The notes under the pieces were generated by a model. The model made no database searches and was not told where the DNA came from. It saw nothing but the letters and a program-made list of their open reading frames with translations. From Symsagittifera roscoffensis (Eukaryota > Xenacoelomorpha > Acoela > Convolutidae), in NCBI RefSeq assembly GCF_963678635.1, contig NC_087065.1:56634397-56698396 (forward strand): 64,000 nucleotides of DNA. The letters run 5' to 3'. Both the position numbers and the translations under genes were made by a program. Below are positions 45,998-58,817 of the stretch, piece by piece (position 1 is the stretch's first letter; the number at the start of each line of letters is the position of its first letter).

Positions 45998-47468
45998 CTA
46001 CAGTGGTGATTTTGATTATCCAGACAAAACAAACAAACTTTGGAAACTTCAAATGCGTTTTCTTCAAATTGGGTTAAAATTAGACAAAAAGAGATTGGAA
46101 TGAAAGTTTCTCAAAGTTTTACAAAAATAAATATGCTGCAGTTTTTTTGAAAAATTCATAACGAACATTTTTCTTGAAAAATGGGTCATTTTGGCTTTTT
46201 TCTAATTAATTATTATTTGCCTTGAAACTACCTGGTTGATTGATGAAAATAAATGTAAATAAAAGCTTTGTGCACAGCCCAACAATTTTCAGAAAGGGCA
46301 CAAAATCCAGAAATCTACATAAGGGATTTTGATAGACAAAGAACGTCAATTTTACATAATGAATTATTAAATCTTTGCTTAAAAGCCAATTTCAAATTTT
46401 TTGAGAAGTCTTACTCTTCTAGAACTTTGTTGGGCTGTGCAAAGAGCCTTTTTTGATAATTTTCTAAATCAATCAAATTGGTAGTTTTAGCGTAGTTCTT
46501 CAAAACCAAAATAACTCAATTTATGGGTGAAGTTTTGATCAAGACTTTCTGCAGAATATTGCATTATTTTAATTCCGCTGAATTTCTGAGCAACTTTTGT
46601 TCTCTTCCATGTTTCCTAAACTCAAGCCAATTTGAGAAAAAGCGTTTGAAGTTTCAATTTTTGTTAGTTTTGACTGGATAACTTAAATATGATTATACCT
46701 AACTAGGCTGGGTCAGCGTTTTTTTTGAGAAAAGTCAAAATTATCCATTTTGAGGTAAAATTTGGTTGCGAATTTTGAAAAGTTTTTAAAAAAATCACAA
46801 AAGTTTTTTGCTATTTCCAAGTATGTTGTAGAAAGATGAAACTTCCAAAAAGCTGTATAAAAATATTTTTTTGCTTGATACACAGAAAAAGTGAAGGTTA
46901 CTTCGTTTTTGCTTGAAACACATTAAGAAGTTTAAATCTTCCAGAAAATTGTTGAACTGTGCTCTAAGGTTTTTTTGATATCACTTTTTGTTGTCAATTG
47001 ACTTGGTAGTTTTAGCGTTATTCTTGGTTAATTAAAGCAAAAATGACCCAAAATTTTGTTTAAGGTTTTCAGAGAAAAATGTTCATCATTTTAGTTCTCG
47101 TGAAACTCTAAGCACTTTTGATCTTTTACCTCTTTGTCTAATCTCAATCAAAATTGACAAAATGCGTTTGAAGTTTCAATTTTTGTTCTTTTTTTGTGGA
47201 TAACTCAAATCAGAACTGGATATGAGTCTATCTAGCTAGTTAGTGTCAGTATGCTTTTTTTATTTGATGAAAAAATAAAGTTACCCATTTTTGAAGAAAA
47301 ATTCGGTTGCAACCTTTGCGAAATAGTTTCCGTCAAAAAATTTCGGTGAAATGTTGAGAAAATTTTGTTTTGTTTACTTTTTCTCTAGTCTTATCTCGAT
47401 TTGAGAAAAATGGGTTCAATATTTCAAAAGTATTTGGTTAGGTCCGGTTAGTTTAAATCAGCACTGCA
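45998..47468. mobile_element. Palindromic element E2 (composite)
   Basis: Starts CAGTGGTGATTTTGATTATC and ends GTTTAAATCAGCACTGCAT. Internal inverted matches recur at about 46275 and 46420 (GCACAGCCCAACAATTTTC / CTTTGTTGGGCTGTGC) and at 46660 and 47195 (GTTTGAAGTTTCAATTTTTG), so it looks like one and a half to two element copies joined. Confidence 0.65.
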
Positions 47469-47865
47469 TATTAAATTGAAACAACTCATAGCTTGAATAA
47501 GTTTAGCTTGCTTGAGTTTTTTTTCATGTGATTCGAACCAGTGCAGTCGTTGAAATAACTTGAAATATTTCAAAAATTCATAATGGGAAATATTTTTCCA
47601 AAAAAGTTGAGTTTTGTTGCAAACCAATTCAATATATGAAATAACTTGGATTAAATCAAAGCTTCTTAAATTGAATAATTAGCTTGGAAACAGTTCTCAA
47701 TCAAGTTCTGTCTGGAAATCGAAATAAATTGTAGGTTGAATAAATTGCTTATAAAAATTTGAATGTTTTGCGAACCGATTCAGTCAGTGAAATAACCGGA
47801 ATAGTTCAAAAAGTCAGAGCTTGAACAGCTTGCTTGGAAACACTTCGCAAAACCATTTCAGTCTA

Positions 47866-48815
47866 CAGTGCTGATTTAATTTACCAGGACAAAACTAACA
47901 AACTTTCAAACTTTTGACGGATTTTTCAAAAATTGGTTTGAGATTAAACAAATTTGATCTGAAAAAAAGGTGCTCAAAGTTTCACTTAAAGTATTATGAT
48001 CCATTTTTTTGAACAAATTCGCAACCAAAAATTTATCTCAAAAATAGATAACTTTGGCTTTTTTTCTAATTAGTCAAAAACCTGTCTGGTTGATTGGTGA
48101 AAATTTGTATATCAAAGAAACCTCTTGCACAGCGCAACAATGTTCTAGAAGGGTAAAACGTACGAAAAGCTGTATAACAGGATTTTATTTTGGTTGATAG
48201 ACAAAGAAGGTCAATTTTAGAATAAAAAATCTGAAGCTTTGCTTGAAAATTGAATTTCAAACGTTCTCGGAAAGTTTTATATTCTAATTGTTGAGCTTTG
48301 CAAAAGGCTTTGTTGACATAAATTATTTAATCAATTAGCTTGGTGGTTTCAGCGTGATTCTTTAGTAATTAGAAAAAACCAAAATGACCTAGTTTATAGG
48401 TAAAAATTAGTACAAGAATTACAGAAAAGTTGTAACATTTTAGTGCTGGTGAAATTCTAAGCAACTTTGATCTCTTCACTTTAAGTCTAGTCTCAGCCCA
48501 TTTTGAAAAAAAAACAAGCGTTTGAGGTTTCGATTTTTTTTCTTTTTGTCTGGATAATTTTAATCAGAATGTAGATTTGAGTATGCTCAACTAGATAGTT
48601 CCAGCGTAATTTTTGATTGCTTAGAAAAAGCCACAGTAACCCATTTTTGAGGTAGATTTTGGTTTCCGAATTTTATAAAAAAATTGCACAAAATAAATTT
48701 TGAGCAAAATTTGATGTTTTCATTTTTTCTCTAATCTTATCAAAATTTTGAGAAAAATGGTATAGATATTTTGAACGTGTTTCGTTAGCTTCGGTTAATA
48801 CAAATCTGCACTGCA
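47866..48815. mobile_element. Palindromic element E3
   Basis: Left end CAGTGCTGATTTAATTTACC; inner inverted copy near 48565 (TTGTCTGGATAATTTTAATC); far right end CAAATCTGCACTGCAT. Both flanks are satellite: CATTTCAGTCTA before, TAACTTGAAACAATTCATAG after. Confidence 0.7.
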
Positions 48816-51800
48816 TATTAACTTGAAACAATTCATAGGTTGAGTGGCTTGCTTCAGAAAAAATTCAACGTTTTGCGAAGCAACTCAGTCAATGAAACAA
48901 CCTGTAAAAATCAAGGTTTCATAAATGAAATACCTTGGTCAGAAAAATTTATTTTGTTTGAAAAGTTTGCAAAACAATTGGGTCTCGGAAACAACTTGAA
49001 ACGTAGGTTCAATAATTTGCAACCTAAAAAATCTTGCAACCTGATTCTTTCTATTAAATAACTTGAATTCGTTCAAAGTTTCAAAGTCCCAACAGATTGT
49101 TATAAAAAAAAATTTGAGCCGAACTGCTTCATAATAGGTTTTGAGATATTCTATAGCTTTATTGCTGAATTATTCAAGATATTTACCATCTGGTTCGCTT
49201 CTTAAAATAAGTTGAAAAATTTCAAAATTTCACCGATTGAAAATTCAGCTTGTAACACTTCGCAAACGTTTCGGTCTATTTCTTAAAGTGACATAATTCA
49301 GACGTCGACCTTCCTGCTTAAGAAAAAAAGAACGTTCTGCGAACCAATTTTGTCCGTGAAATAACCTGGAATGTTTCAATTTTTCATAGTTGAAATAAAT
49401 TGCTCAAGAAAACATTGAAAAATTTTGCAAACCAAAACAGTCTATGAAATAACCTGAAATAATTCTAATTTCCATAGCTTGATTAGGTTGCTTGTAATCA
49501 TTTTGCAAAACAATTCAGATTTCAATAATTTGAAATAATTTGAGGTTGAATAGCTAGCTTGTGAAAAGAATGATTGTTTTGCGAACCGATTCGGACAATG
49601 AAACAACCTGGAACAACTAAAGGTTTTTATAGCCTGATAAGTTTGCTCAAGAAAATTTGGTTTGCATGAAAATTTTGCGAAACAATTGGGTGAAGGAAAA
49701 ACTTGAAAATCTTCAAAAACTCATAAATTCAATAGCTTGCTTAGGAAAAGTTTGAACTTTTTGCGAGTCAATTCAGTCTAAATAAATAACCTGGAATAAT
49801 TTGAGCTTTCATAGCTTAAATAGCTTGCTCAAAAAAATTGTTTTAAGTGAATTTTTTTTTCAAAACAATTGAGTACGTGAAAAAACTTGTAAATTTTTTA
49901 AGTTGCATTGCTTTAATAGCTCGCCTAAAACTTTTAAACTTTTCACAAACATACTTTTTCTAGAAAAGAACCTAAAATTATTCAAAGTATATTTAAAAAA
50001 ATTCTTTTGTGAACAGAATGGCTCCATTGTATCTTTTTGAAAATTTCTAAAGATATTAGATTTGAATTAAACTTTTGCAATTCTGCTCGCTCAAATAAGA
50101 ATAGACTGAATATATTGCTTGGAACTACTTTGCCAATGATTCAATCTATATAAAAACTTGAAATAAATCTTGAATGAATAGTTGCCAAACAAAATATATG
50201 AACATGTTGCGAACTGATTCAGTCTAAGAACTAACCTGGAGTAATTCAAAATTTAATTGTTGAGATGAATCGCTCAAGAAACAATTGAAGTTTTTGCGAA
50301 CCAAAACAGTGTAAGAAACAACCTGAAATAATTCTAATTTTAGTTTGCATAGATTGGTTAACTTGCTTGCATTCACTTTGCAAAACAATTCAGAAAATAG
50401 TTTGAAATAATTCAGAGATTGAATAGCTAGCTTGTGCAAAATATGAACATTTTGCGAACCTTTTCAGACAATGAAGCAACCTAGAACAATTAAAGGTTTC
50501 TTAGCTTGATAGGTTGCTCAAGAAAATACTTAATTAATTCGCAAACTGATTTTGTCTATAAAAAACTCGAAAAAATTATGGTATGGCTTGAATAGCTTGC
50601 TTTTGAATAACTTGAGTTTTTGCAAAACACTTTCTTCTAAAAAACTTGAAATACTGCTAAGTTTCATATGTTGAATAGCTTGCTGGAAAAAAACTTATAA
50701 ATTTTGTGAAAAATTTGCTCCAATAAATATCTTGAGACTTCCTTGGAAATATTCAAAGATTTCGCAATCTAGTTTATTTCATTAAAAAATTGTATTTTTC
50801 AAAAATTCAGTAGTTGAATATCTTGCATACAGAAACTAAAATTTTTTTGCTGTCTGACGCGCTTTTGAAAGTATTTGGATATTTTTGAAGTATCAGGACT
50901 GAAATAGTCTGCATAGGAAATCTTTCTCAAAACGATTCGCTCTGAGAAACAATGAGATTATTTCGTCGTAATTCATCGCTCGGTTAGCTCGCCTGGACAA
51001 ACTAATTTTTAATGAAAAATTTTGATCTAAAAAACTCAAAAAAACTCAATTTTCCAAACAATTTTTATGTAAATTTGGAAGTTTAAGGCACTGATTTGCT
51101 TTTTGAAACCTGATGTTCTTCAAATTTCAAAATATATTGGAAAAAAATGCTTACAAAAAATTAGTGTTTTAGTGTACTATTTCAGTCTGATTTCATAGCT
51201 TAAATAGCTTGCTTAGAAACACTCCGCAAACCGAATTGGTCTATAAATTGGCTTGAAATAATTTTTGAGTGAAATAGCGTGCTCAAAGAAAAACTTAATA
51301 TTTTGCGAACCAGTACAGTCATTGAAATAAATTGAAACATTTCAAAGTTTCGTAAATTCCAAGAAAAAGTTGACTTTTTAAAACCAATTCAGTCTATGAA
51401 ATAAATTGGATTAATTCAAAGTTTTTAAATTTAAACAACTTGCATGGAAAATCAAAATTTCAAAATTTCACATCTGGAATGAATTTTTGATCTTCTGCTC
51501 AGGGAACTGAAAATTTTGCAAATTGATTTAGTCTTTCAAACAACCCTAAAAAGTTGAAAAGTTTCTAGCTTTAATAGCTTGCTTTGCTTAGGACAACTTC
51601 ACTTAGAATTTTACTTAAAAACATTAGGTCAAAGAAACATATTGAAATATTTCATAGTTCCACAGTTTAAACAGTTTGCTTGGAATACTTCGCAAACTCA
51701 CTTCGTTTTTTAAAGTACGTGAAAAAAAATCATAAGTTGTTCAGCTTCTTTTTGGAAAATTAAAAGTATGCGAACCATTTGACTCTTTAAAAAAACTTTA

Positions 51801-53439
51801 ATTTATTGAAAAAAAACTTGAAAAATTTGAAAATTTTGCAAAGCTACTTTGTGTATTAAATAACGCGAAACATTTCAAAATTTCATTGTCTGGATAGTTT
51901 GCTTAGCACATTCAACATGAAAAAGTTTTAATAAGACTCAGAGTCTTCTAACTGAAATTTTACTTTTTAACAATTAAACATTTTGCAATCTGAGTTGTTT
52001 TGGAACAACTTGAATTATTTCAGTATTTCATAGTCTGTTTAGAAAAACGTTTTTTTTGTGAACCGGTTTAATTTATAAAATCAAAAAATTACAAAACTCA
52101 TAATTCGAATGGCTTGCTTAAGAAAAACTGGAACAGTTAGTGAACCGACGTGCTTCATGAAATACCTTGAAATCTTTCTTAGCTTAAATACTTTGCTTGG
52201 AAACACTGAAGCATTTCGCAAAGCAAATTCGCTGATGATATAACTTAAAAAATTTTATAGATTAGATAGCTTGCCTAAAAAAAATTGAGCTTTGCAAACT
52301 GATTGGGCCTATGAAAAAACTTGAATAATTTCAATGTTTCAGAGCTTGAATAACTCGCTTAAAAAATAAAGCTTTTCGTTAACAAATTTAAATCTTAAAA
52401 TATGTTAGAAAAATTTGAAGCTCCATAGCTGAAATATTTTTGGAAACATTTAAAATTTTGCAATCTGTTTGCTTCTTTATAATAATTCAATTTTTTTATA
52501 GCTTGAGTATCTTGCATGGAAAACTAATGTTTTTGCGGCTTGATTCGTTTTTTGAACAAACCTGGAGTTTGTCAACGTTTCATTGCTTAGATTGCTTGCT
52601 TACAAAAGTCTAAGTTTTTCGTGAACAATTTAGCCTTAAGAAATATCTTGAAATCCTTCAAAATTTCAAATCTTCTATAGTTTGCTTAAAAACACTTAAA
52701 GATTTTGCAAACACCAACTTCTTCCACAAAATAACTTGAATGTTTATTAATTGAATAGCTTGCTTGAGAAAAATATGAGCTCTGGCAAACCAATTAACTC
52801 TATGAAAAAACGTGAAATAGTCTCAATTTTCATTGCTTGAATAACTAACCTATGAAAAATTTATACTTTTCTACGACCGATTAACATAATGAAAAAATTT
52901 GAGGATTTGGAAAGTTTCATTGTTGAAAGTTTCTTGAAATTATTCAAAATTTTTGCCATTTGGTTTGCTTCATGAAACACCTCGAAATGTTTCAACGTAT
53001 CATAGGAAAACAATTGCATGAAAATATTTTAAAATTGGAGTATTGAAAGTTTCAGTGCTCGAATAGCTTCCATAGGAATTTTATTTGCTAAACATTTTTT
53101 TTAAAAAGCAGCTTAGACTATTTTGAAGTTTATCGCTCTAATAGCTAGCTTAGAAAAACTAAATTTAACCAAAGGTTTTGATCTAAGAACAACTTAAAAT
53201 AATTCAATTTTTCTTGGCTTCAAAAGTTTCTTATGTTAGCCTTGTTAAATTTACGGGCACTGGTTAGTTTTTCGAATTAAATTGCTCTTAATAATAATTT
53301 GAAATAATACAAGCTTCATAGCTTGAATGAGTCCAATAAATTGCTTAGAATTTTTGCGACTTGATTCGCTCTATGAAACAACTTGGATTATTTCAATTGC
53401 TTGTATAGGAAAACATCAAAATTTCGCAAAAACAGGATA

Positions 53440-54130
53440 TTTCTTTTTCATGAAGCAAGTCGGCTTACGAAAACTTTATTTTTTTCTTAAGCAAGCTATG
53501 CAAGCATCAAACTTTGAAAAGATTCCAGTTATTAAATAAACTGAATCGTTTCGCGAAAAGTTCAAGTTTTTCATAGGCAAGCTATTCGACTTGAGTAATA
53601 AGTCAAGTTATTTCATACACGTAATTGGTTTGCGTTCCGTTTTCAGGCAAGCTATTCAACCTATGAAACTTTGAAAACTTTTAGGTTATTTCATAGATCA
53701 AACTGTTGCGCAAAACTTAAAATTTTTTTATTGGCAAGCAATTCAATCTTTGATTTATTTCAATTTGTTTATAAACTAATTTGGTTTGCTAAATATTTAA
53801 GTGTATCCAAGCAAACTATTCAAGCTATGAAACTTAAAAAGTTTCACCTTGTTTCATTAAGTGGATTGGTTAGTGAAAATTTTTTATTTTTAACGCAAGA
53901 TATTCAAACTTTGAATCTGTGAAACATTTCAAATTATTTTATGAAGCGAACTAATATCGCAAAAGGCTCAAACTTTTCAACGAGTATTTCAGCAATGAAA
54001 CCTTAAAATGTTTGATTTGACTTGATGAATTGAATCGGTTTGTGAAAAATTTACATTCTAATTAAAGATGCTTAAGCTTTGAAACTTTAAAAACATTTTA
54101 ATTCCCAGCCGACTGATTATTTGTTGCATC
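53440..54130 (-). repeat. Satellite block in inverted orientation
   Basis: Here the landmarks appear as reverse complements: TTTTTCATAGGCAAGCTATT, CAAGCTATTCAACCTATGAA, GTTATTTCATAGATCAAACT. The preceding 11 kb and a short block at 54540-54690 are in the forward orientation. Confidence 0.85.
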
Positions 54131-54539
54131 ATTTAAAAGTCACCAATTCAGACTTTGAAACAACTTAGAAAACTTTCGAAGGCTTTATTCTTCAATTGCG
54201 TTCTTGAACTTGAACTATTTTAAACTTCAACTATTTCGAGGCAACTTAAAACAAATCTTTTTAGTATTTGAAATTTTTTTTGCTCATCAAAAATTTGTCA
54301 GAAAAATATGGCAAATATGTTCAAACCGTGAACACAATTCGCATTTTTGTATGTTTTTTAGCCAAAAGAAAAGATTTTTTTTGAACAGAATCAAATTGAA
54401 AAAATTCTTTCAAAGTTTCAAAAATTGATTGGCTTGATTCAAAACAATTTGCCTATCGATTCACGGTATGGAATGCCTCAAAAGAAGTCATTACTTACTG
54501 GGAAGAAAATTTTTTCTTAATATGAATCGATTCAATATA

Positions 54540-54690
54540 AAAAGACAGATTATATCAAAGTTTTGTCACTTGAGTTGCTTGCTAGGAAAAACTTACATTT
54601 TACCGCTTGATTCGCTCTATTAAAACATTTGACGAATTTAAAGTTGCATCGCTTGAGTAGCCTTCTTGAAAAAGTTAGTTTACAAAGGCC
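54540..54690 (+). repeat. Short forward satellite block
   Basis: TTGAGTTGCTTGCTAGGAAA and GCTTGATTCGCTCTATTAAA match the forward satellite. The sequence between 54130 and 54540 keeps only scattered relics. Confidence 0.65.
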
Positions 54691-55060
54691 TGAAACATCA
54701 GTTTTGAATTTTTTAATAATCGTTTTTGGGCGCCTGGGGTAGCGGGAGCGTGGGTGTTGATTTCTATTCTGAAAAGGTGTTCATTATTTTTTTTTTAAAA
54801 ACGTAAAAATGCTTTTTTGGCCTGTTTTTTGAATGTCGAAATTTTTTTTAAAATTTATTGGGACAAGTATGAGAGAGGGAACTCTTTGTTTTTTATTTGA
54901 AATATTTGAAATTTGTGAGATATTAGAAATAAAGTACGTCATGAGTAACGCATAAAAAGCGGCAAGTTTTGCAACTAAGTTGCAAAAATTTTTCTGCTTA
55001 TAATCTACTATATCCATTTATTTAGGATTATAATGGCCTACAGTCGGTCTGATTTCAATA

Positions 55061-55153
55061 GATAATAATCGATTGCGGTCCCAAAGTTTAATTACAATCA
55101 ATTACAATGGAAACATTTGTGACCACAAAAATCAATTATAATCGATTATTATC
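55061..55153. repeat. Perfect 14-bp inverted repeat
   Basis: GATAATAATCGATT (55061-55074) and AATCGATTATTATC (55140-55153) are exact inverted copies 65 bp apart, the spacer also holding CAATTACAATGG-like AT-rich repeats. It may be a small terminal-inverted-repeat element or chance AT-rich symmetry. Confidence 0.6.
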
Positions 55154-55225
55154 CATGGAATCTCAGCGTGGGATGCTCAAATGTGATTGGCGGAAAATCA
55201 CTGATTTTAACAAAGTGTGAAATCT

Positions 55226-55247
55226 CCCCCCCCCCCCCCCCCCCCCC
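55226..55247. repeat. C22 homopolymer
   Basis: Twenty-two consecutive C in AT-rich surroundings. Length is likely unreliable in the assembly. Confidence 0.95.
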
Positions 55248-55333
55248 ATAATCAATTCAGAGGCGAGAGGTTGTTTACTTGGTTCCGTTAGATAAAACTG
55301 ATCCGAAAGCAGTTGCGCATTGAAGTTGCTAAG

Positions 55334-55425
55334 ATGCGTTGTATCTGTCTCTCTCATTCTATTTTGTGGATTCTCGTTATTTTCAATTTAGCAGCATTTA
55401 CAGCTGAGACGAAACAGCGATTGAG
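55334..55425 (+). CDS. Possible first exon encoding a signal peptide
   Basis: ATG in AAGATGC context opens 30 codons reading MRCICLSHSILWILVIFNLA then AFTAETKQRLR: a short N-region, a hydrophobic core and an AFTA|E-like cleavage site. It is followed at 55426 by GTGCGTGA after TTGAG, a good splice donor. A downstream segment near 55505-55557 bordered by CCCTCAG and GTGAGC could be a second exon, but its frame is uncertain. Against it: the region lies just upstream of an LTR-retrotransposon primer site and may belong to an LTR. No product assigned. Confidence 0.35.
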
Positions 55426-55969
55426 GTGCGTGATCTAGGTGAATTTTCAGGAAAAGCAGCTGCTTTTTTGATGGTTAATAAGGATTCACTTTCATCCAGC
55501 CCTCAGAGGGTCCGCAAAAATGTGGATACCGTCAAGAAACCGTCAAGATTGCGGCGTGAGCATTTTTGAGAAATTTATTTGGTTGTGTCTCTGATACATT
55601 TTGACAAATGCGCTTCAATATTTGTGTGGGAACTCTTCAATTATACCACCTTTTGCAAAAATGGGGGTTCGTTTTGTTACTAGGTACAAAACTTGTTTGC
55701 GCTTCATTGTTGAGTTGTAACAATATAATATACAGGTGGCGATTAGTTACTAGGTACGAAAGGGTGTGTTGTGATTTGTTTTTATTACTGTATATTTTTC
55801 GGTGTTGATTTAATTGTTGCTAAGAATCGACAAGTTGTCGATCATTCTCGGTTCATGTTATTTTTAGAAAAGACGTTTTATTTAAACACGTATCTTATTC
55901 GTTTCAAATTTTTTATATTAGTTTGCGTATGCATAGTACCGAAAGAAATAACCTACCAAAGTTCTGTCA

Positions 55970-55985
55970 TGGCGCAGTCAGACGA
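55970..55985 (+). other. Primer-binding site candidate (tRNA-Ser type)
   Basis: TGGCGCAGTC follows a TGTCA end. Several Drosophila Ty3/gypsy elements have a PBS starting TGGCGCAGT complementary to tRNA-Ser. The preceding 600-700 bp would be the LTR; its left edge was not identified. Confidence 0.5.
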
Positions 55986-56399
55986 ATCAAACTTGAGGGG
56001 AATTCATTCAGTCTGCCCAAGTCATATAGGGGATCGACTGACACCTGGACTCAATGAAGCGACCAATTTCAAATGTTGCTAATCGCAAATGATACTCTGG
56101 GAATCGAGAGTCTAAGCGGACCGGAGGTCCAAGAAACTCAGATTCCCATCTTGGATCAGAAAACAAGAAGTAAACTGAACATGGAGCCAGTCAGTAGACA
56201 AGTAACAGAAACGTAATGAATACATACGAATCCTCAGAAGTGAAGCGGATAAACGAAGAAAAGAAGAGACTCAACGGATTGAGAAACGTAGAAGCAGACA
56301 AAAAGTTGAACTCAATTTAATTTTTATTCCTCGAAAGCGAAGGAAAACAAAATGTTCTCAGAAAATTCAAGGGTAAAAATCTTAGCGATATCTTTTAAA

Positions 56400-56640
56400 C
56401 AGTTATGAAAATTATAGAAAACTGCTTTTAACAATTGTCATAAAACTACTGATACTGCAATTGGGAGGTACCAGTTTCTAAACCGTGAACAGATAAACAT
56501 GGAACCCTTCGAGCAATTCTGGAAAGCACTGACTGAATGGATCAGACATGTCTTTATTTCGATTATGAAATTTTGTGAGGTCCAACGGAAGTTTCTTTCG
56601 TCAAACATCAGCCCAGTAGTCCAATTTTAAATCGTGTACA
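56400..56640 (+). pseudogene. Ty3/gypsy gag relic
   Basis: An open stretch reads GRYQFLNREQINMEPFEQFW then KALTEWIRH, matching the capsid pattern (R-Y-x-F-x-x-R-x-Q, then a helix with E-x-F-E-x-F) of Ty3/gypsy gag. It ends at a stop near 56628. Consistent with the primer-binding site 430 bp upstream. The intervening sequence has many stops. Confidence 0.55.
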
Positions 56641-58789
56641 AAACAGCCACCCTAAGATTGAATCTTTTTTGAAAATAGGTCTTTTTTTGAAAAAAATTTA
56701 AGGGACCTGTTGTTTCTAAACATAAAGAAAACTGTTGATACGGTCCGATGTATGTACCATCAAGGATTCTGTGGAGTGATTAATGCAAAGAACGAGAACG
56801 GCCAAACCGACGATGACGATTTTTGGTATTAAGTGTACCAACTAATTATTTGAAAATGTATTAAAAACGAAAAAAAAACTTACTAATCCGACTAGGCTGG
56901 TATATGATTGGAATTGGAGACGCAGTTATTGTAAGTAGACTCAGTTAGTCCACTTAGCTCCATCAAACTAAAATCTATCCATTGTATAAACGCAATAAAG
57001 ACTTGTATCGTGGTTTTACTCCAACAAAATTCTCGAGAAACTCATTGTCTGGACTCAGTTCAATTGGTGGGGTTAAGAGGAAACCCCATTTTTTTAAAAT
57101 CACATTAGGGCAAAAACAAGAAAAAAACATATAGAGGAACGACAACCTCTCTAAGCTAGAGATAGAAATCACACTGAAGAAATGCATATGCCGACCTGTT
57201 CCGTCAGTCATCCACCATTGTGACCAATTCAGCTGTTTTTATTTGTAGACTAGAAATAAAAGGCAAAAATACAAAAATACTCAAAAACGCATCAACCTGA
57301 AATGCTAGGGCATGTTCTCCCTTTAAGCTCGAGTTTACCAACTTTGCATAAAACAACAAGGATGACTGATTACTGTGCAAATATCACTGAATGCACCTAC
57401 AACGCTCAAATAAAAACTACAAAAAAAAACTTTTTTATTGGTGTCTTTTTTTTCTGTGTGATGTGATATAAAAGATCTGAAAAAAAAATTGACATTAGAC
57501 TTATTCGACAGTCATAGTCAAATAGTCCATTGAAAAAAATTTTTTGAGGAAAATAACTTGAAAAGCGGAAAAACATATCAGCAAAAATTTTTTGATTTTG
57601 TGAATTTTCGGATTTCCAAACTGGCGCTAACTTAGTGTTTTAGTTTTTTTTTGTTTTCTAAGCAAAACGAGGAACCTCAAATAATCATCGATATAGATCC
57701 AGTTATGTATCGCATTAAAGCACTTTCAACTTTCGAACATCTTTTGCAGTGTCAAGCCAACTGGTTGGTTTTTTTGATTTTGGTCTAATTTCGAGCTAAT
57801 AAAGTAAGCTGCACAATTACACTAGCTCGATTGGGGCGTGAAAACTTAGGTTTTCACTCTCAATTTGGTTTTTATCAACACTGAGAAATAAATTTACAAA
57901 TTTCCTAATGTCATTCGAATCACGATTGAAAGGGCTTTCATATAATAGATTGTTCGATCTATTTCAATGGTTTTTGTTTTACCTGATTTTGTAAGGAAAA
58001 AAAAGTAAAACACACCCGAATACAAAAGTGCCTCCTTATTTTTTAAATGACTGTTACAAAATGTATTTGCAGAAATTAAACTACTGTTGGTGAAAAAAAA
58101 TTAGTAAATTTAAGAAAAAATTTCAATCAAAAACTCAAATTTGTTCAATTTAAACTGATTTCACAGGACTCGGGTTAAATTTTATAATCTCTTTAACTTT
58201 GTTGTGATGTAAATTGTGATATTATATGGGCACAATTTGATTTTTTTTACATTGATATCAAAATAAAAGGAGCAATGCTGATTTTCTGAATAATTTATAT
58301 ATTTTTGAAAGAACAGCGTTGATATTTCAGATCATGCTTCAGTTTGCTTAAATTCCGCTAACTTCATATTGCACATATTTGTGGTTTTCATTGTAATTAA
58401 AAAGAAACGTACGACAGCATCCAGATCGAAGCTAAAATGACACCAAGATACAAGTTTTGTAAGCTTTGTTTAAATTGGTTTCATTCTTCAAAAGTCGGAT
58501 TTTAAAAGACAATGTTTCAAGAAAAAATTAAAGTACAGATGAAGTATTTGCTAGAATTTTAAGTTAACCCAAAAAATAGACGTTGATTACATCCTTATTG
58601 TTCCGAACTTCGAAGAAAGTGAAGGAGTGTTTGTGCTCGCCCGCAACAAATTTTCTTGGATAAAATTGATCATTTGGAACCTGATCTAAACTACATTTTA
58701 TGATTGGATAAATTAGATATTTTACCAATGTAAAGTATTTAATATTAACCAATCATGATCCATCTAACTAACAATCCACTTATTTGTAA
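56641..58789. other. AT-rich interval, nothing recognised
   Basis: No convincing coding region. Poly-A and poly-T tracts are frequent. It may include the rest of the gypsy relic, too decayed to read. Confidence 0.5.
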
Positions 58790-58817
58790 GTGCTGAAATT
58801 ACTTGTAATTTCAGCAC
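58790..58817. other. Perfect 13-bp hairpin
   Basis: GTGCTGAAATTAC (58790-58802), loop TT, GTAATTTCAGCAC (58805-58817). A perfect 13-bp stem with a 2-base loop in DNA; a cruciform or a tight RNA hairpin with slight end fraying. Confidence 0.9.

Larger units (their letters stand above)
42480..53440 (+). repeat. Highly diverged satellite, about 84-bp unit
   Basis: Recurring landmarks in fixed order: ATAGCTTGCTTRGAAAAAC, TTTGCGAACCRATTCAGTC, TATGAAATAACTTGAAATA, TTCAAARTTTCATAGCTTGA. Typical spacing between successive GCTTGC motifs is about 80-90 bp. Units differ heavily, so the array is old and not recently homogenised. It is interrupted by three palindromic elements. Small ORFs within are chance. 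Confidence 0.88.

Noticed and set aside
47520-47545. tRNA B-box-like GATTCGAACC string
   Set aside because: It is a variant of the satellite TTTGCGAACC landmark and no A box or cloverleaf surrounds it.
42480-54700. Several 60-100 codon ORFs
   Set aside because: All fall in diverged satellite or palindromic elements and show no shared protein product.
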